Shown one piece after another: positions 1-7,060 of a stretch of 7,060 nt of DNA (positions are counted from its first letter, which is position 1; the number at the start of each line of letters is the position of its first letter). Origin of the DNA: Actinomycetota bacterium (GTDB taxonomy: Bacteria; Actinomycetota; Actinomycetes; Mycobacteriales; Micromonosporaceae). A model generated the notes under the pieces. It saw only the letters and a list, made by a program, of their open reading frames with translations, had not been told where the DNA came from and made no database searches. The position numbers and the translations under genes were made by a program. The DNA lies in contig VAXX01000446.1 of NCBI GenBank assembly GCA_005885115.1, forward strand, positions 1 to 7,060, in the 5' to 3' direction.

Positions 1-1198
<1,198 letters not shown>

Positions 1199-1202
<4 letters not shown>

Positions 1203-1882
1203 GCAAGGACAACGAGGGTACGGACCCGGTGGGCGCGGAGGTGACCGCACCCACCGGGGACACCGGCACGCAGCCGGCGGCCAAGGCTTCCGACCGGGAG
1301 CCCGAGCAGCCGGCCGTGGTGATCCGGGACAAGCGGAAGGTACGCGACCCGGGTAAGCCGGCCCCCGCGCCGGAGGCCGAGCCCGAGCCGGTCGAGGTCG
1401 CCGAGGTGGTCGAGGAGGTACCGGCCGAGAACGGGGGTACCTTCCTGGGCGCCGAGCTGGAGGCCCTGCGCCGCAGCGTCGACGAGCTCACCCGCGACCT
1501 GCAACGGATCACCGCCGAGTACGCCAACTACCGCAAGCGGGTCGACCGTGACCGGGGCGTGATGGCTGAGCAGGCCATCGGTACCGTCCTGGTCACGCTC
1601 CTGCCGGTGCTCGACGACATCGACCGGGCCCGCGAGCACGGCGACCTGGTCGGGCCGTTCGGCTCGGTGTCCGAGCAGCTGGTCAACGCGCTGACCAAGT
1701 TCGGGCTCACCCCGTTCGGCGAGAAGGGCGACACGTTCGACCCGACCCGGCACGAGGCGGTCACCCACGAGACGTCGGCGGAGGTCGCCGAACCGACCTG
1801 CGTCGGCATCCTGCGGCGCGGCTACCTGCTCGGGGACCGGCTGCTGCGGCCGGCGCTCGTCGCCGTCGCCGACCCGCAGTGA
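1199..1882 (+). CDS. grpE: GrpE nucleotide exchange factor
   Basis: GrpE releases ADP from DnaK and so resets the Hsp70 cycle; it acts as a dimer in the cytoplasm. The 227-residue product has a long acidic, proline-rich, probably disordered N-terminus (residues 1-80). A dimerising helix follows (about 84-120) containing the family motif YANYRKR at 108-114, then [11 protein letters not shown] at 134-144, and the C-terminal beta domain with [12 protein letters not shown] (177-188) and [18 protein letters not shown] (206-223), all typical of GrpE. The start is GTG at 1199, overlapping the dnaK stop by 4 nt (GTGA). A GAGGA ribosome-binding site at 1185-1189 lies 9 nt upstream, inside dnaK. Length is usual for actinobacterial GrpE. 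No internal promoter is evident, so expression should follow dnaK. Confidence 0.97.
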
Positions 1883-1893
1883 CCCGGCGTACC

Positions 1894-1903
1894 GGGAAGG
1901 GGG
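1894..1903 (+). promoter_or_regulatory. Strong ribosome-binding site fixing the TTG start of dnaJ
   Basis: A purine run containing AAGGGG (1897-1902) lies 6-7 nt before a TTG at 1910. The frame is closed upstream by the grpE stop TGA at 1880-1882, and no ATG or GTG occurs in this frame between that stop and the J-domain. The TTG is therefore the only plausible start. Confidence 0.8.
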
Positions 1904-1909
1904 TGTGAC

Positions 1910-3091
1910 TTGGTCGGCTCCAAGGACTGGCTGGAGAAGGACTTCTACGCCGTACTCGGCGTAACCAAGTCCGCCTCGGCCGACGAGATCAAGAAGGCGT
2001 ACCGGCGGCTCGCGCGCGAGCTGCACCCGGACCACAACCCGGGCAACGCCGAGGCCGAGGACCGCTTCAAGGCGGTCTCCGAGGCGTACGACGTGCTCTC
2101 CGACGACCGCAAGCGCAAAGAGTACGACGAGATGCGCCAGCTTTTCGGCTCCGGCGCGTTCCGGCGTGGGGCGCGCACCGGCGGCGGCGGTACCCCCTTC
2201 GACCTCTCGGACATCTTCGGCGACGCGGCCGCCGCCGACGCGGCCGGCGACCGCCGGTTCGGCGGGGCCGGCTTCTCCGACCTGTTCAGTTCGATCTTCT
2301 CCGGCGGTGGCCGGACCGCCGGGCGGCGCGGCCCGACCCGCGGCCGGGACGTGGAGGCCGAGGTCCTGCTGGACTTCCGCGACGCGGTCAACGGCGCGAC
2401 CCTGCCGCTGACCCTGCGCGCGCCCGGGGTCTGCGACACCTGCCACGGCAGCGGGGCCAAGCCCGGGTCGGTCCCCCGTACCTGCCCGGTCTGCCACGGC
2501 GCCGGCCTGGTCTCCACCAACCAGGGCGCGTTCAGCTTCTCCGAGCCATGCCGGGAGTGCCAGGGCGTCGGCACGATCGTCGACGTCAAGTGCCCGGAAT
2601 GCCACGGTACGGGCGGGGTCACCAAGACCCGGACGCTCAACGTACGGATCCCGGCCGGGGTGGCCGACGGGCAGAAGATCCGGCTCTCCGGCCGGGGTGA
2701 GCCCGGTGCCCGTGGTGGGCCGGCCGGCGACCTGTACGTCCTGATCAAGGTGCGTGAGGATCCGCTGTACGGCCGGTACGGCGACGACCTCACCCTGTCC
2801 GTACCGATCACCTTCCCGGAGGCGGTCAACGGGGTCGACCTGACCGTACCGACGCTCGACGGCTCGGTGACCGTACGGGTGCCTCCCGGTACGCCCAGTG
2901 GGCGCGTCCTGCGGGTACGCGGCCGGGGCGTGCCCCGCCGGGACGGGTCCACCGGTGACCTGCTGGTCACCGTCGAGGTGACCATCCCGAAGGACCTCCC
3001 GGAGAGCGCCCGCAAGGCGCTGGAGGAGTACGCGCGGGCCGCACCGCCGGCGGCCCGGGAGCACATCGAGCGGCAGGTACGCCATGGCTGA
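1910..3091 (+). CDS. dnaJ: DnaJ (Hsp40) type I co-chaperone
   Basis: J-protein that delivers unfolded substrates to DnaK and stimulates its ATPase. All type I domains are present in 393 residues: a J-domain (about 10-76) with the essential HPD triad at 39-41; a Gly/Phe-rich region (about 80-145); a cysteine-rich zinc domain with four CxxCxGxG repeats at C175-C178, C192-C195, C214-C217 and C228-C231, binding two zinc ions; and two C-terminal substrate-binding beta domains ending in a dimerisation segment. The start is a rare TTG with a strong ribosome-binding site. The gap to grpE is only 27 nt, and both genes are in the same frame. Placement between grpE and hspR marks this as the operon-encoded DnaJ1 type; actinobacteria usually carry a second DnaJ beside hrcA. 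The last 8 nt overlap hspR. Confidence 0.98.
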   Translation: MVGSKDWLEKDFYAVLGVTKSASADEIKKAYRRLARELHPDHNPGNAEAEDRFKAVSEAYDVLSDDRKRKEYDEMRQLFGSGAFRRGARTGGGGTPFDLSDIFGDAAAADAAGDRRFGGAGFSDLFSSIFSGGGRTAGRRGPTRGRDVEAEVLLDFRDAVNGATLPLTLRAPGVCDTCHGSGAKPGSVPRTCPVCHGAGLVSTNQGAFSFSEPCRECQGVGTIVDVKCPECHGTGGVTKTRTLNVRIPAGVADGQKIRLSGRGEPGARGGPAGDLYVLIKVREDPLYGRYGDDLTLSVPITFPEAVNGVDLTVPTLDGSVTVRVPPGTPSGRVLRVRGRGVPRRDGSTGDLLVTVEVTIPKDLPESARKALEEYARAAPPAAREHIERQVRHG

Positions 3092-3524
3092 CGAGTACTT
3101 CATCTCGGTCGAGACCGCCTCGGACGCCAAGGTACTGGTGATCTCGGTGGCCGCCCGGCTGGCCGGGATGCACCCGCAGACGCTGCGCCAGTACGACCGC
3201 CTCGGCCTGGTACAGCCGGGTCGGGCGGCCGGTGGCGGGCGCCGCTACAGCGCCCGGGACGTGGAGCTGCTCCGGGAGATCCAGCGACTGAGCCAGGCCG
3301 ACGGGGTGAACCTGGCCGGCATCAAACGGATCATCGACCTGGAGCAGCTCGTCCTCGATCTCCAGCAGCGGCTGGTCGAGCTGGAGTCCGAACTCGACCA
3401 GGCCCGGCAGCGGGTGGCCGAACTGGAGACGATGCTCACCTACGGGCGGCGGGACCTGGTACCCCGGGATACCAGCAACGCCCTGGTGGTCTGGCGCCCG
3501 CGCCGCGCCGGCGAGGCGAGCTAG
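3084..3524 (+). CDS. hspR: HspR, MerR-family heat-shock repressor
   Basis: Transcriptional repressor of the dnaK operon, clpB and related chaperone genes in actinobacteria, binding HAIR inverted repeats. In the species studied DnaK is its co-repressor, which closes a feedback loop. The 146 residues show a MerR-type winged helix-turn-helix at about 19-60 ([20 protein letters not shown], wing RRYSARDV at 53-60), then a leucine-rich coiled coil at about 84-117 for dimerisation, and a short tail with the hydrophobic segment ALVVW at 133-137, typical of HspR. ATG at 3084 lies inside the end of dnaJ (8-nt overlap) with only a weak AGG at 3075-3077, so translation is probably coupled to dnaJ. The TAG stop is shared with the convergent gene. 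A HAIR-like target is visible upstream of clpB; the one expected before dnaK is outside the window. Confidence 0.96.
   Translation: MADEYFISVETASDAKVLVISVAARLAGMHPQTLRQYDRLGLVQPGRAAGGGRRYSARDVELLREIQRLSQADGVNLAGIKRIIDLEQLVLDLQQRLVELESELDQARQRVAELETMLTYGRRDLVPRDTSNALVVWRPRRAGEAS
3521..3524. other. Interlocked convergent stop codons in CTAG
   Basis: CTAG at 3521-3524 supplies TAG for hspR (3522-3524, plus) and TAG for the unknown gene (3523-3521, minus). It is the core of the perfect palindrome AGCTAGCT (3519-3526). The two genes thus overlap tail to tail by 4 nt, leaving no room for a terminator between them. Confidence 0.95.
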
Positions 3525-3967
3525 CTGGAGCGGACCGGCTTGCCGATCCGGCGCGGGGAGCGGACCAGGCCACCTTCGCACCACTCGTGGTAGTCGAACA
3601 GGTCCGGCCGGGCCAGCAGCATCCGGGTGTTGTGCCCCCAGATCCGCATCAGCTCGTCGCCCTCCTGCTCGGCCTGCTCGACCATCTTGCGCAGCCGCCG
3701 TTTGGGGTGGGCCCGGAAGTTGGTGCGGATCCCGTCGGCCGCGTAGATGTACAGGCAGTGCAGCGCGAACCGGCGGGCCGGGCAACTGCGGTCCAGGGCC
3801 AGCTCGAACAGGGTCAGGATCAGATGGTCGCCGGCGACCAGCAGGTCCCAGTCGGGGGGCATGGTGGACAGCGGGATCGTGTCGGGATGGTAGGCCCACG
3901 CGCGTAGCTCAGCCGGGGTCGGGTCGACCGGGTTGGCGAAGCCCCGGAAGATCGACTGTACGCTCAC
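3521..3967 (-). CDS. Uncharacterised 148-residue soluble protein
   Basis: I do not recognise a named family. The product has no signal peptide or membrane segment and looks like a compact, mostly helical cytoplasmic protein. Visible features: a proline-bounded N-terminal part (residues 12-41), a hydrophobic core helix around 41-60, an aromatic and Cys-containing stretch near 62-77 (FALHCLYIYAADGI), a basic cluster at 85-94 (RAHPKRRLRK), an acidic helix at 95-110 and a Trp/Cys end at 125-130 (DYHEWC). Cysteines at 62, 71 and 130 do not form a metal motif. The start is GTG at 3967-3965 with AGGAG at 3979-3975, spacing 7; the overlapping ATG at 3969 meets a stop at once. Codon use is normal for the region. 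It ends convergently inside hspR. It is probably a real lineage-conserved gene given the good ribosome-binding site and GC-biased third positions; function unknown. Confidence 0.85.
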   Translation of the reverse strand: MSVQSIFRGFANPVDPTPAELRAWAYHPDTIPLSTMPPDWDLLVAGDHLILTLFELALDRSCPARRFALHCLYIYAADGIRTNFRAHPKRRLRKMVEQAEQEGDELMRIWGHNTRMLLARPDLFDYHEWCEGGLVRSPRRIGKPVRSS

Positions 3968-3974
3968 ATCACTG

Positions 3975-3979
3975 CTCCT
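3975..3979 (-). promoter_or_regulatory. Ribosome-binding site deciding a GTG start
   Basis: AGGAG read on the minus strand, 7 nt before the GTG at 3967-3965. It supports GTG over the ATG two bases upstream, which is followed immediately by TGA in its own frame. Confidence 0.75.
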
Positions 3980-4100
3980 GTACCAACCGGACGTACCGCG
4001 CGCCCGCTGGGTGGTGGCGCCACCGTAGCTCGCTCCTACCGTTGAGCGGAAGACTTCCCTTCACCATTTGGGTCCGCCTACGTACGGAAGTTGAGCTGCA

Positions 4101-4137
4101 CCGGTGGGCCGGGCCTCGATCTCCAGCGGCCCACCGG
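4101..4137 (-). terminator. Probable terminator hairpin of the chitinase gene
   Basis: A perfect 11-bp stem, CCGGTGGGCCG (4101-4111) against CGGCCCACCGG (4127-4137), encloses a 15-nt loop. Two more pairs (4098-4099 with 4139-4140) follow one mismatch. It begins 13 nt beyond the chitinase stop codon on the minus strand. No run of U follows, which is common for GC-rich actinobacterial terminators. The stem is symmetrical, but no plus-strand gene ends nearby (hspR stops about 580 nt away), so the chitinase is the natural client. Confidence 0.65.
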
Positions 4138-4149
4138 CGCAGAGTCCCA

Positions 4150-5952
4150 CTACCCCGTGATGTCCCGGCCGACCGACCAGAACCCCAGTGACCCGATGTG
4201 GTTGGTGTTGGCCCAGTTGACCAGTTTCTGCCCATCGGCGAGGCTGAAGATCGGGCCGGTGTCGTTGCGGCCGATCATCGGCGTGACGCCGAGCATCCGG
4301 TGCAGGGTGGCCGAGGACTTCTCCGGCCAGATCTGCGCCATCTGGTTCAGCGTCGCCTGGGCCGCGTTGATCACCGCGTCGCCCCACTCGTGCGAGGAGC
4401 CGAAGTCCATCGTCATCGGGTTGACGATGCCCACGTCGACGCCGTTGGACCTGGCGTTGTTCAGCACGTCGGTACCCAGCGACGGGGTCAGCCCGAAGTC
4501 CTCGCTCTGTACCTCCAGGGTGTAGCTGACGACCGTACCGGCGCGCTCCCGCTGTACCTGCGCGATCGCCTTGTTCATGGTGTCGATCGGCACGCTGGCC
4601 TCGATGTCGAAGTCGATCCGCTTGACGTGGAAGGTGTCGATCACCTTCTCGATCGCGCCGACCTGCGCGGACCGGCTCGGGCAGGTCTGCTGGAGGTACG
4701 GGCCCTGCGCCCCGCCGAATGACACGGCGACGTCGCCGCCGAGCGCCCGCAGGTCGCTGATCTGCTTGCTGATCCGGGCGTCGGTGAGGTCGATGGTGCC
4801 GCCCCAGGTGGGTACACAGCCGCCGCTGCCACCGAGGACGAAGGCCAGCGTGAAGAACTTCTGGCCGGTCGCCCGGGCCACGTCGGCCATCGCCGGGGTA
4901 CTCATGGTGATGTCGATGTAGGGCCAGGACCGGGGCGAGCCGCCGCCCCCGCCGCCGCTGGCCGTGGTCGCGGACACCGCGGCCGACTTCGCCGACTCAC
5001 CGTTGGCGTTGGTCGCGCTGACCGCGAAGGAATAGGTGGTACCGGCGGCCAGCCCGCCGATCGTCGCACTGGTACCGGTGGCGGTCGTCACGCTCGTGCC
5101 CCGGTACACCTTGTAGCCGGTCGCCCCGGTCGAGGCGGTCCAGGCCAGCGAGACGCTGGTCGAGGTGGTACCGGTGACGTGCAGCCCGGTCGGTGTCGGC
5201 GGCGGGTTGCCGGTACCCGCTCCGGTGGTCGCCGAGACCGTCCCCGACTTCGCCGACTCGCCCCCGGAGTTCGTCGCGCTGACCGCGAAGGAGTACGTGG
5301 TGCCCGGGTTCAGCCCGGTGATCGTCGCGCTGGTACCGGTGACGGTGGTGACGCTCGTGCCCCGGTACACCCGGTAGCCGGTCGCCCCGGTCGAGGCGGT
5401 CCAGGCCAGCGAGACGCTGGTCGAGGTGGTACCGGTGACGTGCAGCCCGGTCGGCGTCGGGGGCGGGTTGACCGTCCCGCCCGGCCCGGCGAGTACGACG
5501 TCGTCGGCGTGGTAGCTGCCCTGCGCGTACCACCCGTGCAGGTAGAGCTGCGCGGTGCTGGAGCTGGCGGTGAAGGTCAGGCTGAGCTGGCTGTACCCGG
5601 ACGAGCCCGGCGTCCAGGTCGACGCGCCCCCGGTGACCCCGAGGTAGACGTAGTTGCCCTGGACCCAGGCCGACAGCGTGTACTGCTGACCGGATACCAC
5701 CGCGACGTCCTGCGTACATTGCGCGGTGTCGCTGTTGCTCGCGGCGCCCTCCAGGGCGGCCGCGCCACTGTGTACCGGCGCGCTGACCGTCTTCCCGGCG
5801 CTGCACGACCAGCCGGTCAGGCCGGACTCGAACCCGGGGTTGGTCACCAGGTTGGTCGCGGCCGAGGCGAGCTGCGCGATCCCCAGGACGGCGCCGGCGA
5901 CCAGGCCGGCCACCGCGAGGGAGCTGAGTCCGAGGCGGGTGGAGCGCTTCAT
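4150..5952 (-). CDS. Secreted GH18 chitinase with CBM-like and two FnIII modules
   Basis: Extracellular endo-type chitin hydrolase (beta-1,4-GlcNAc bonds), 600 residues. Order: signal peptide 1-31/32 (KR-rich start, hydrophobic core, ASA-A cleavage site); an Asn-Pro-Gly-Phe-Glu type beta-sandwich module, about 33-160, resembling carbohydrate-binding modules; two fibronectin III modules at 162-248 and 249-335; a Gly6 linker at 333-338; then the GH18 domain, 340-600. Catalytic signature: SFGG at 411-414, DFDIE at 447-451 with D447, D449 and acid/base E451, MTMD at 513-516, [10 protein letters not shown] at 555-564 and FWS at 591-593. These patterns match the Pyrococcus furiosus ChiA-like GH18 branch (DxDxE). 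The protein stops only a few residues after the last conserved motif. ATG at 5952 follows GAGGAG (5965-5960) by 7 nt. The gene is monocistronic, with its own promoter region and terminator hairpin. Confidence 0.94.
   Translation of the reverse strand: MKRSTRLGLSSLAVAGLVAGAVLGIAQLASAATNLVTNPGFESGLTGWSCSAGKTVSAPVHSGAAALEGAASNSDTAQCTQDVAVVSGQQYTLSAWVQGNYVYLGVTGGASTWTPGSSGYSQLSLTFTASSSTAQLYLHGWYAQGSYHADDVVLAGPGGTVNPPPTPTGLHVTGTTSTSVSLAWTASTGATGYRVYRGTSVTTVTGTSATITGLNPGTTYSFAVSATNSGGESAKSGTVSATTGAGTGNPPPTPTGLHVTGTTSTSVSLAWTASTGATGYKVYRGTSVTTATGTSATIGGLAAGTTYSFAVSATNANGESAKSAAVSATTASGGGGGGSPRSWPYIDITMSTPAMADVARATGQKFFTLAFVLGGSGGCVPTWGGTIDLTDARISKQISDLRALGGDVAVSFGGAQGPYLQQTCPSRSAQVGAIEKVIDTFHVKRIDFDIEASVPIDTMNKAIAQVQRERAGTVVSYTLEVQSEDFGLTPSLGTDVLNNARSNGVDVGIVNPMTMDFGSSHEWGDAVINAAQATLNQMAQIWPEKSSATLHRMLGVTPMIGRNDTGPIFSLADGQKLVNWANTNHIGSLGFWSVGRDITG
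4948..5208 (-). repeat. Tandem FnIII module, copy 2 (261 bp)
   Basis: Encodes chitinase residues 249-335. It is a direct tandem copy of 5209-5469 at an exact 261-bp (87-codon) period. The encoded units match at about 75 of 87 residues, and the first 32 residues are identical. At DNA level 5113-5193 is identical over 81 bp to 5374-5454, and 5091-5193 differs from 5352-5454 at only two bases. Confidence 0.92.
5209..5469 (-). repeat. Tandem FnIII module, copy 1 (261 bp)
   Basis: Encodes chitinase residues 162-248, the first fibronectin III module after the N-terminal binding module. FnIII modules in bacterial chitinases act as spacers, or aid chitin access, between binding and catalytic modules. 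See the copy at 4948-5208 for the identity pattern: the N-terminal third of each unit is nearly invariant and differences collect in the C-terminal two thirds. Confidence 0.92.
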
Positions 5953-5980
5953 CGCGGATCTCCTCGGTGGACGGGGACCG

Positions 5981-6001
5981 TTCTTTTAAGAAAGTTTCCT
6001 A
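5981..6001. promoter_or_regulatory. AT-rich overlapping inverted repeats, candidate chitinase operator
   Basis: Two overlapping inverted repeats sit 29-49 nt upstream of the chitinase start. One is TTCTT-TT-AAGAA (5981-5992). The other is TAAGAAA-G-TTTCCTA (5987-6001), with 6 of 7 arm positions paired around a central base. They form an AT-rich island in otherwise GC-rich DNA and overlap the expected -10 region of the chitinase promoter, the position of a repressor operator. From memory, similar GGAAA-N-TTTCC palindromes precede secreted carbohydrate-active enzyme genes in actinomycetes; this could not be checked here. No DasR-like site (ACTGGTCTAGACCA type) was found. Confidence 0.55.
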
Positions 6002-6022
6002 TTCGGTATGTGTCGATGTCAA
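5996..6022 (-). promoter_or_regulatory. Candidate chitinase promoter
   Basis: On the minus strand a perfect TTGACA -35 hexamer occupies 6022-6017. The best -10 candidate is TAGGAA at 6001-5996, with a short 15-nt spacer, and it is weak at the last position. The predicted transcript start would give a leader of about 35-45 nt. The -10 lies within the palindrome at 5987-6001. The -35 is convincing, the -10 is not. Confidence 0.4.
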
Positions 6023-6051
6023 TGCCTTCCGTTGCCTCACGGGGGACGGGG

Positions 6052-6081
6052 TTCGACGGCCGAAGTTGAGCGCAGTAGACT
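6052..6081 (+). promoter_or_regulatory. Candidate clpB promoter
   Basis: TTCGAC (6052-6057) and TAGACT (6076-6081) are separated by 18 nt and fit the loose actinobacterial housekeeping consensus. The -10 lies inside the HAIR-like operator, which would let HspR block RNA polymerase. A start near 6088 would give a leader of about 40 nt. Confidence 0.5.
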
Positions 6082-6085
6082 CAAC
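6065..6085 (+). promoter_or_regulatory. HAIR operator, HspR binding site of clpB
   Basis: GTTGAGC-N7-ACTCAAC, an inverted repeat with 6 of 7 arm positions paired. It closely matches the HspR-associated inverted repeat consensus CTTGAGT-N7-ACTCAAG, with the TTGAG and CTCAA cores intact and the spacer exactly 7. It lies 44 nt upstream of the clpB start and overlaps the predicted -10. The cognate repressor gene hspR is in the same window. Confidence 0.88.
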
Positions 6086-6088
6086 CTC

Positions 6089-6101
6089 GGTTCGGAGAAC
6101 C
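6089..6101 (+). repeat. Small inverted repeat in the clpB leader
   Basis: GGTTC-GGA-GAACC, a perfect 5-bp inverted repeat with a 3-base centre, 3 nt downstream of the HAIR site and within the predicted 5' leader of clpB. It could be a short RNA hairpin or a second protein site; it is too short to decide. Confidence 0.4.
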
Positions 6102-6128
6102 GTCCAAGCGAGCAGTCCAGGGGAGCCG

Positions 6129-7060
6129 ATGAACGCCGAGCGTCTGACCACCAAGAGCCGTGAGGTGATCACTTCCGCCGTCGCCAGCGCCACCCAGCGC
6201 GGGCACGCCACGGTCGAGCCGTGGCACCTGCTGCTGGCGCTGCTGGATACCGGCGGATCGACCGCGACCGCCCTGCTGCGCGCGGCCGGCGCCAACCCGG
6301 CCGACCTGCGCCGGGCCGCCATCCGCGCGGTGGAGAACCAGCCCAGCGCGCAGGGCGCCTCGGTGGCCGAGCCCAACATCTCCCGCGAGTTCGCCAACGC
6401 GATCAACGCGGCCGAGCAGATCGCCCGCCCGCTGGGCGACGAGTACGTCTCGACCGAGCACCTGCTCGCCGGCCTGGCCCAGGTCGGCGGTGCCGTGTCG
6501 GCCGCCCTGCGCACCGCCGGCGCGACCGAGCAGGCGCTGGTCGCCGCCTTCCCGCAGGTACGCGGTGGGGACCGGCGGGTCACCAGCCCCGACCCGGAGG
6601 AGCAGTACAAGGCGCTGGAGAAGTACGGCGTGGACCTCACCGCCCGGGCCCGGGCGGGCAAGGTCGACCCGGTGATCGGCCGGGACTCGGAGATCCGCCG
6701 GGTGATCCAGGTGCTGTCCCGGCGTACCAAGAACAACCCGGTACTGATCGGGGAGCCCGGCGTCGGCAAGACCGCGATCGTGGAGGGCCTGGCCCAGCGG
6801 ATCGTGGCCGGTGACGTACCGGAGTCGTTGCGGGACAAGCGCCTGGTCTCGCTCGACCTCGGCGCGATGGTCGCCGGCGCCCAGTACCGGGGCCAGTTCG
6901 AGGAGCGCCTCAAGAGCGTGCTGGAGGAGATCAAGTCCAGCAACGGCCAGGTCATCACGTTCCTGGACGAGCTGCACACGGTGGTCGGCGCGGGCAAGGC
7001 CGAGGGCTCGATGGACGCCGGCAACATGCTCAAGCCGATGCTGGCCCGGGGCGAGTTGCG
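6129..7060 (+). CDS. clpB: ClpB disaggregase (Hsp100), 3'-truncated by window edge
   Basis: AAA+ hexameric disaggregase that pulls polypeptides out of aggregates in cooperation with DnaK-DnaJ-GrpE. The first 310 codons are visible, open to the window end. Residues 1-145 form the double Clp N-domain (repeat motifs [10 protein letters not shown] at 30-39 and STEHLLAGL at 108-116). NBD1 starts near 160 ([12 protein letters not shown]) and carries the [20 protein letters not shown] segment, Walker A GEPGVGKT at 208-215, the pore loop [11 protein letters not shown] and Walker B with D280-E281 ([12 protein letters not shown]). This order is ClpB-type rather than ClpC. The ATG at 6129 follows AGGGGAG (6119-6125). 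Regulation by HspR is predicted from the HAIR site at 6065-6085. The middle domain and NBD2 lie beyond the window. Confidence 0.96.
   Translation, partial: MNAERLTTKSREVITSAVASATQRGHATVEPWHLLLALLDTGGSTATALLRAAGANPADLRRAAIRAVENQPSAQGASVAEPNISREFANAINAAEQIARPLGDEYVSTEHLLAGLAQVGGAVSAALRTAGATEQALVAAFPQVRGGDRRVTSPDPEEQYKALEKYGVDLTARARAGKVDPVIGRDSEIRRVIQVLSRRTKNNPVLIGEPGVGKTAIVEGLAQRIVAGDVPESLRDKRLVSLDLGAMVAGAQYRGQFEERLKSVLEEIKSSNGQVITFLDELHTVVGAGKAEGSMDAGNMLKPMLARGEL

Larger units (their letters stand above)
3968..4149. other. Non-coding gap between unknown gene and chitinase
   Basis: These 182 bases hold no supportable gene. They contain the terminator-like hairpin at 4101-4137, a perfect 12-nt palindrome GGTGGCGCCACC at 4013-4024, a short palindrome GGAAG-A-CTTCC at 4048-4058, and two copies of GTTGAGC at 4041-4047 and 4090-4096. 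The promoter of the unknown minus-strand gene should lie here, but I see no convincing -35/-10 pair. Confidence 0.6.

Noticed and set aside
3885..3893. HPD tripeptide in the unknown protein (residues 27-29), suggesting a J-domain
   Set aside because: The surrounding residues do not form the J-domain helices, and there is no DYY-VLGV or KKAYRxLA pattern; a chance match.
3901..3950. tRNA-like opening (GCGTAGCTCAGCCGG) near 3901
   Set aside because: It resembles a tRNA D-arm, but no acceptor-stem partner, anticodon arm or GTTCRA T-loop follows at the right spacing, and it lies inside the N-terminal coding part of the unknown minus-strand gene.
4061..4152. Frameshifted continuation of the chitinase beyond its stop
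   Set aside because: The minus-strand frame that continues past 4150 encodes no GH18-like C-terminal sequence and runs through the hairpin, so a frameshift is not supported.
5179..6069. Long plus-strand open frame opposite the chitinase
   Set aside because: The Arg/Gly-rich product has no recognisable domain and lies antisense to a well-supported multi-domain enzyme.
5953..6128. DasR or CIRCE/HrcA operator in the divergent region
   Set aside because: Neither an ACTGGTCTAGACCA-like nor a TTAGCACTC-N9-GAGTGCTAA-like sequence is present.
6081..7033. Open frames on the minus strand opposite clpB
   Set aside because: Shadows of clpB, whose plus-strand frame encodes intact N-domain, Walker A and Walker B motifs.

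Overview
The window looks like high-GC actinobacterial DNA, most likely from the Micromonosporaceae (Micromonospora, Salinispora or Actinoplanes type). Four things point there. The heat-shock operon has the actinobacterial order dnaK-grpE-dnaJ-hspR. Third codon positions are strongly G/C. A HAIR-type HspR operator sits in front of clpB. The tetramer GTAC is strikingly frequent. The family assignment is an inference; the phylum is well supported.

Layout, left to right. Positions 1-3524 hold the dnaK operon on the plus strand: the C-terminal two thirds of dnaK (its start lies outside the window), then grpE, dnaJ and hspR. The genes are tightly packed (4-nt overlap, 27-nt gap, 8-nt overlap). A 148-codon gene of unknown function (3521-3967, minus) runs convergently into hspR, and the two stop codons interlock in a single CTAG. 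Next is a 182-base non-coding stretch containing a strong hairpin (4101-4137), probably the terminator of the next gene. Positions 4150-5952 (minus) encode a secreted multi-domain GH18 chitinase: signal peptide, carbohydrate-binding-like module, two nearly identical fibronectin III modules, glycine linker, catalytic domain. A 176-base divergent regulatory region (5953-6128) separates it from clpB (6129 to the window end, plus), of which about 310 residues are visible.

The heat-shock genes form one functional unit. DnaK, DnaJ and GrpE are the Hsp70 folding machine, ClpB is the disaggregase that works with it, and HspR is the MerR-family repressor that, in the actinobacteria studied, uses DnaK as co-repressor and binds HAIR sites. 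The HAIR-like site at 6065-6085 overlaps the likely clpB -10 element, so clpB is predicted to be in the same regulon as the operon encoding its repressor. The chitinase has no evident link to heat shock. It has its own promoter region, with overlapping AT-rich inverted repeats that suggest a dedicated regulator.

No clearly new system is visible. The points most worth a second look are the unknown 148-residue protein beside hspR, the chitinase operator, the near-identical fibronectin repeats and the GTAC bias.
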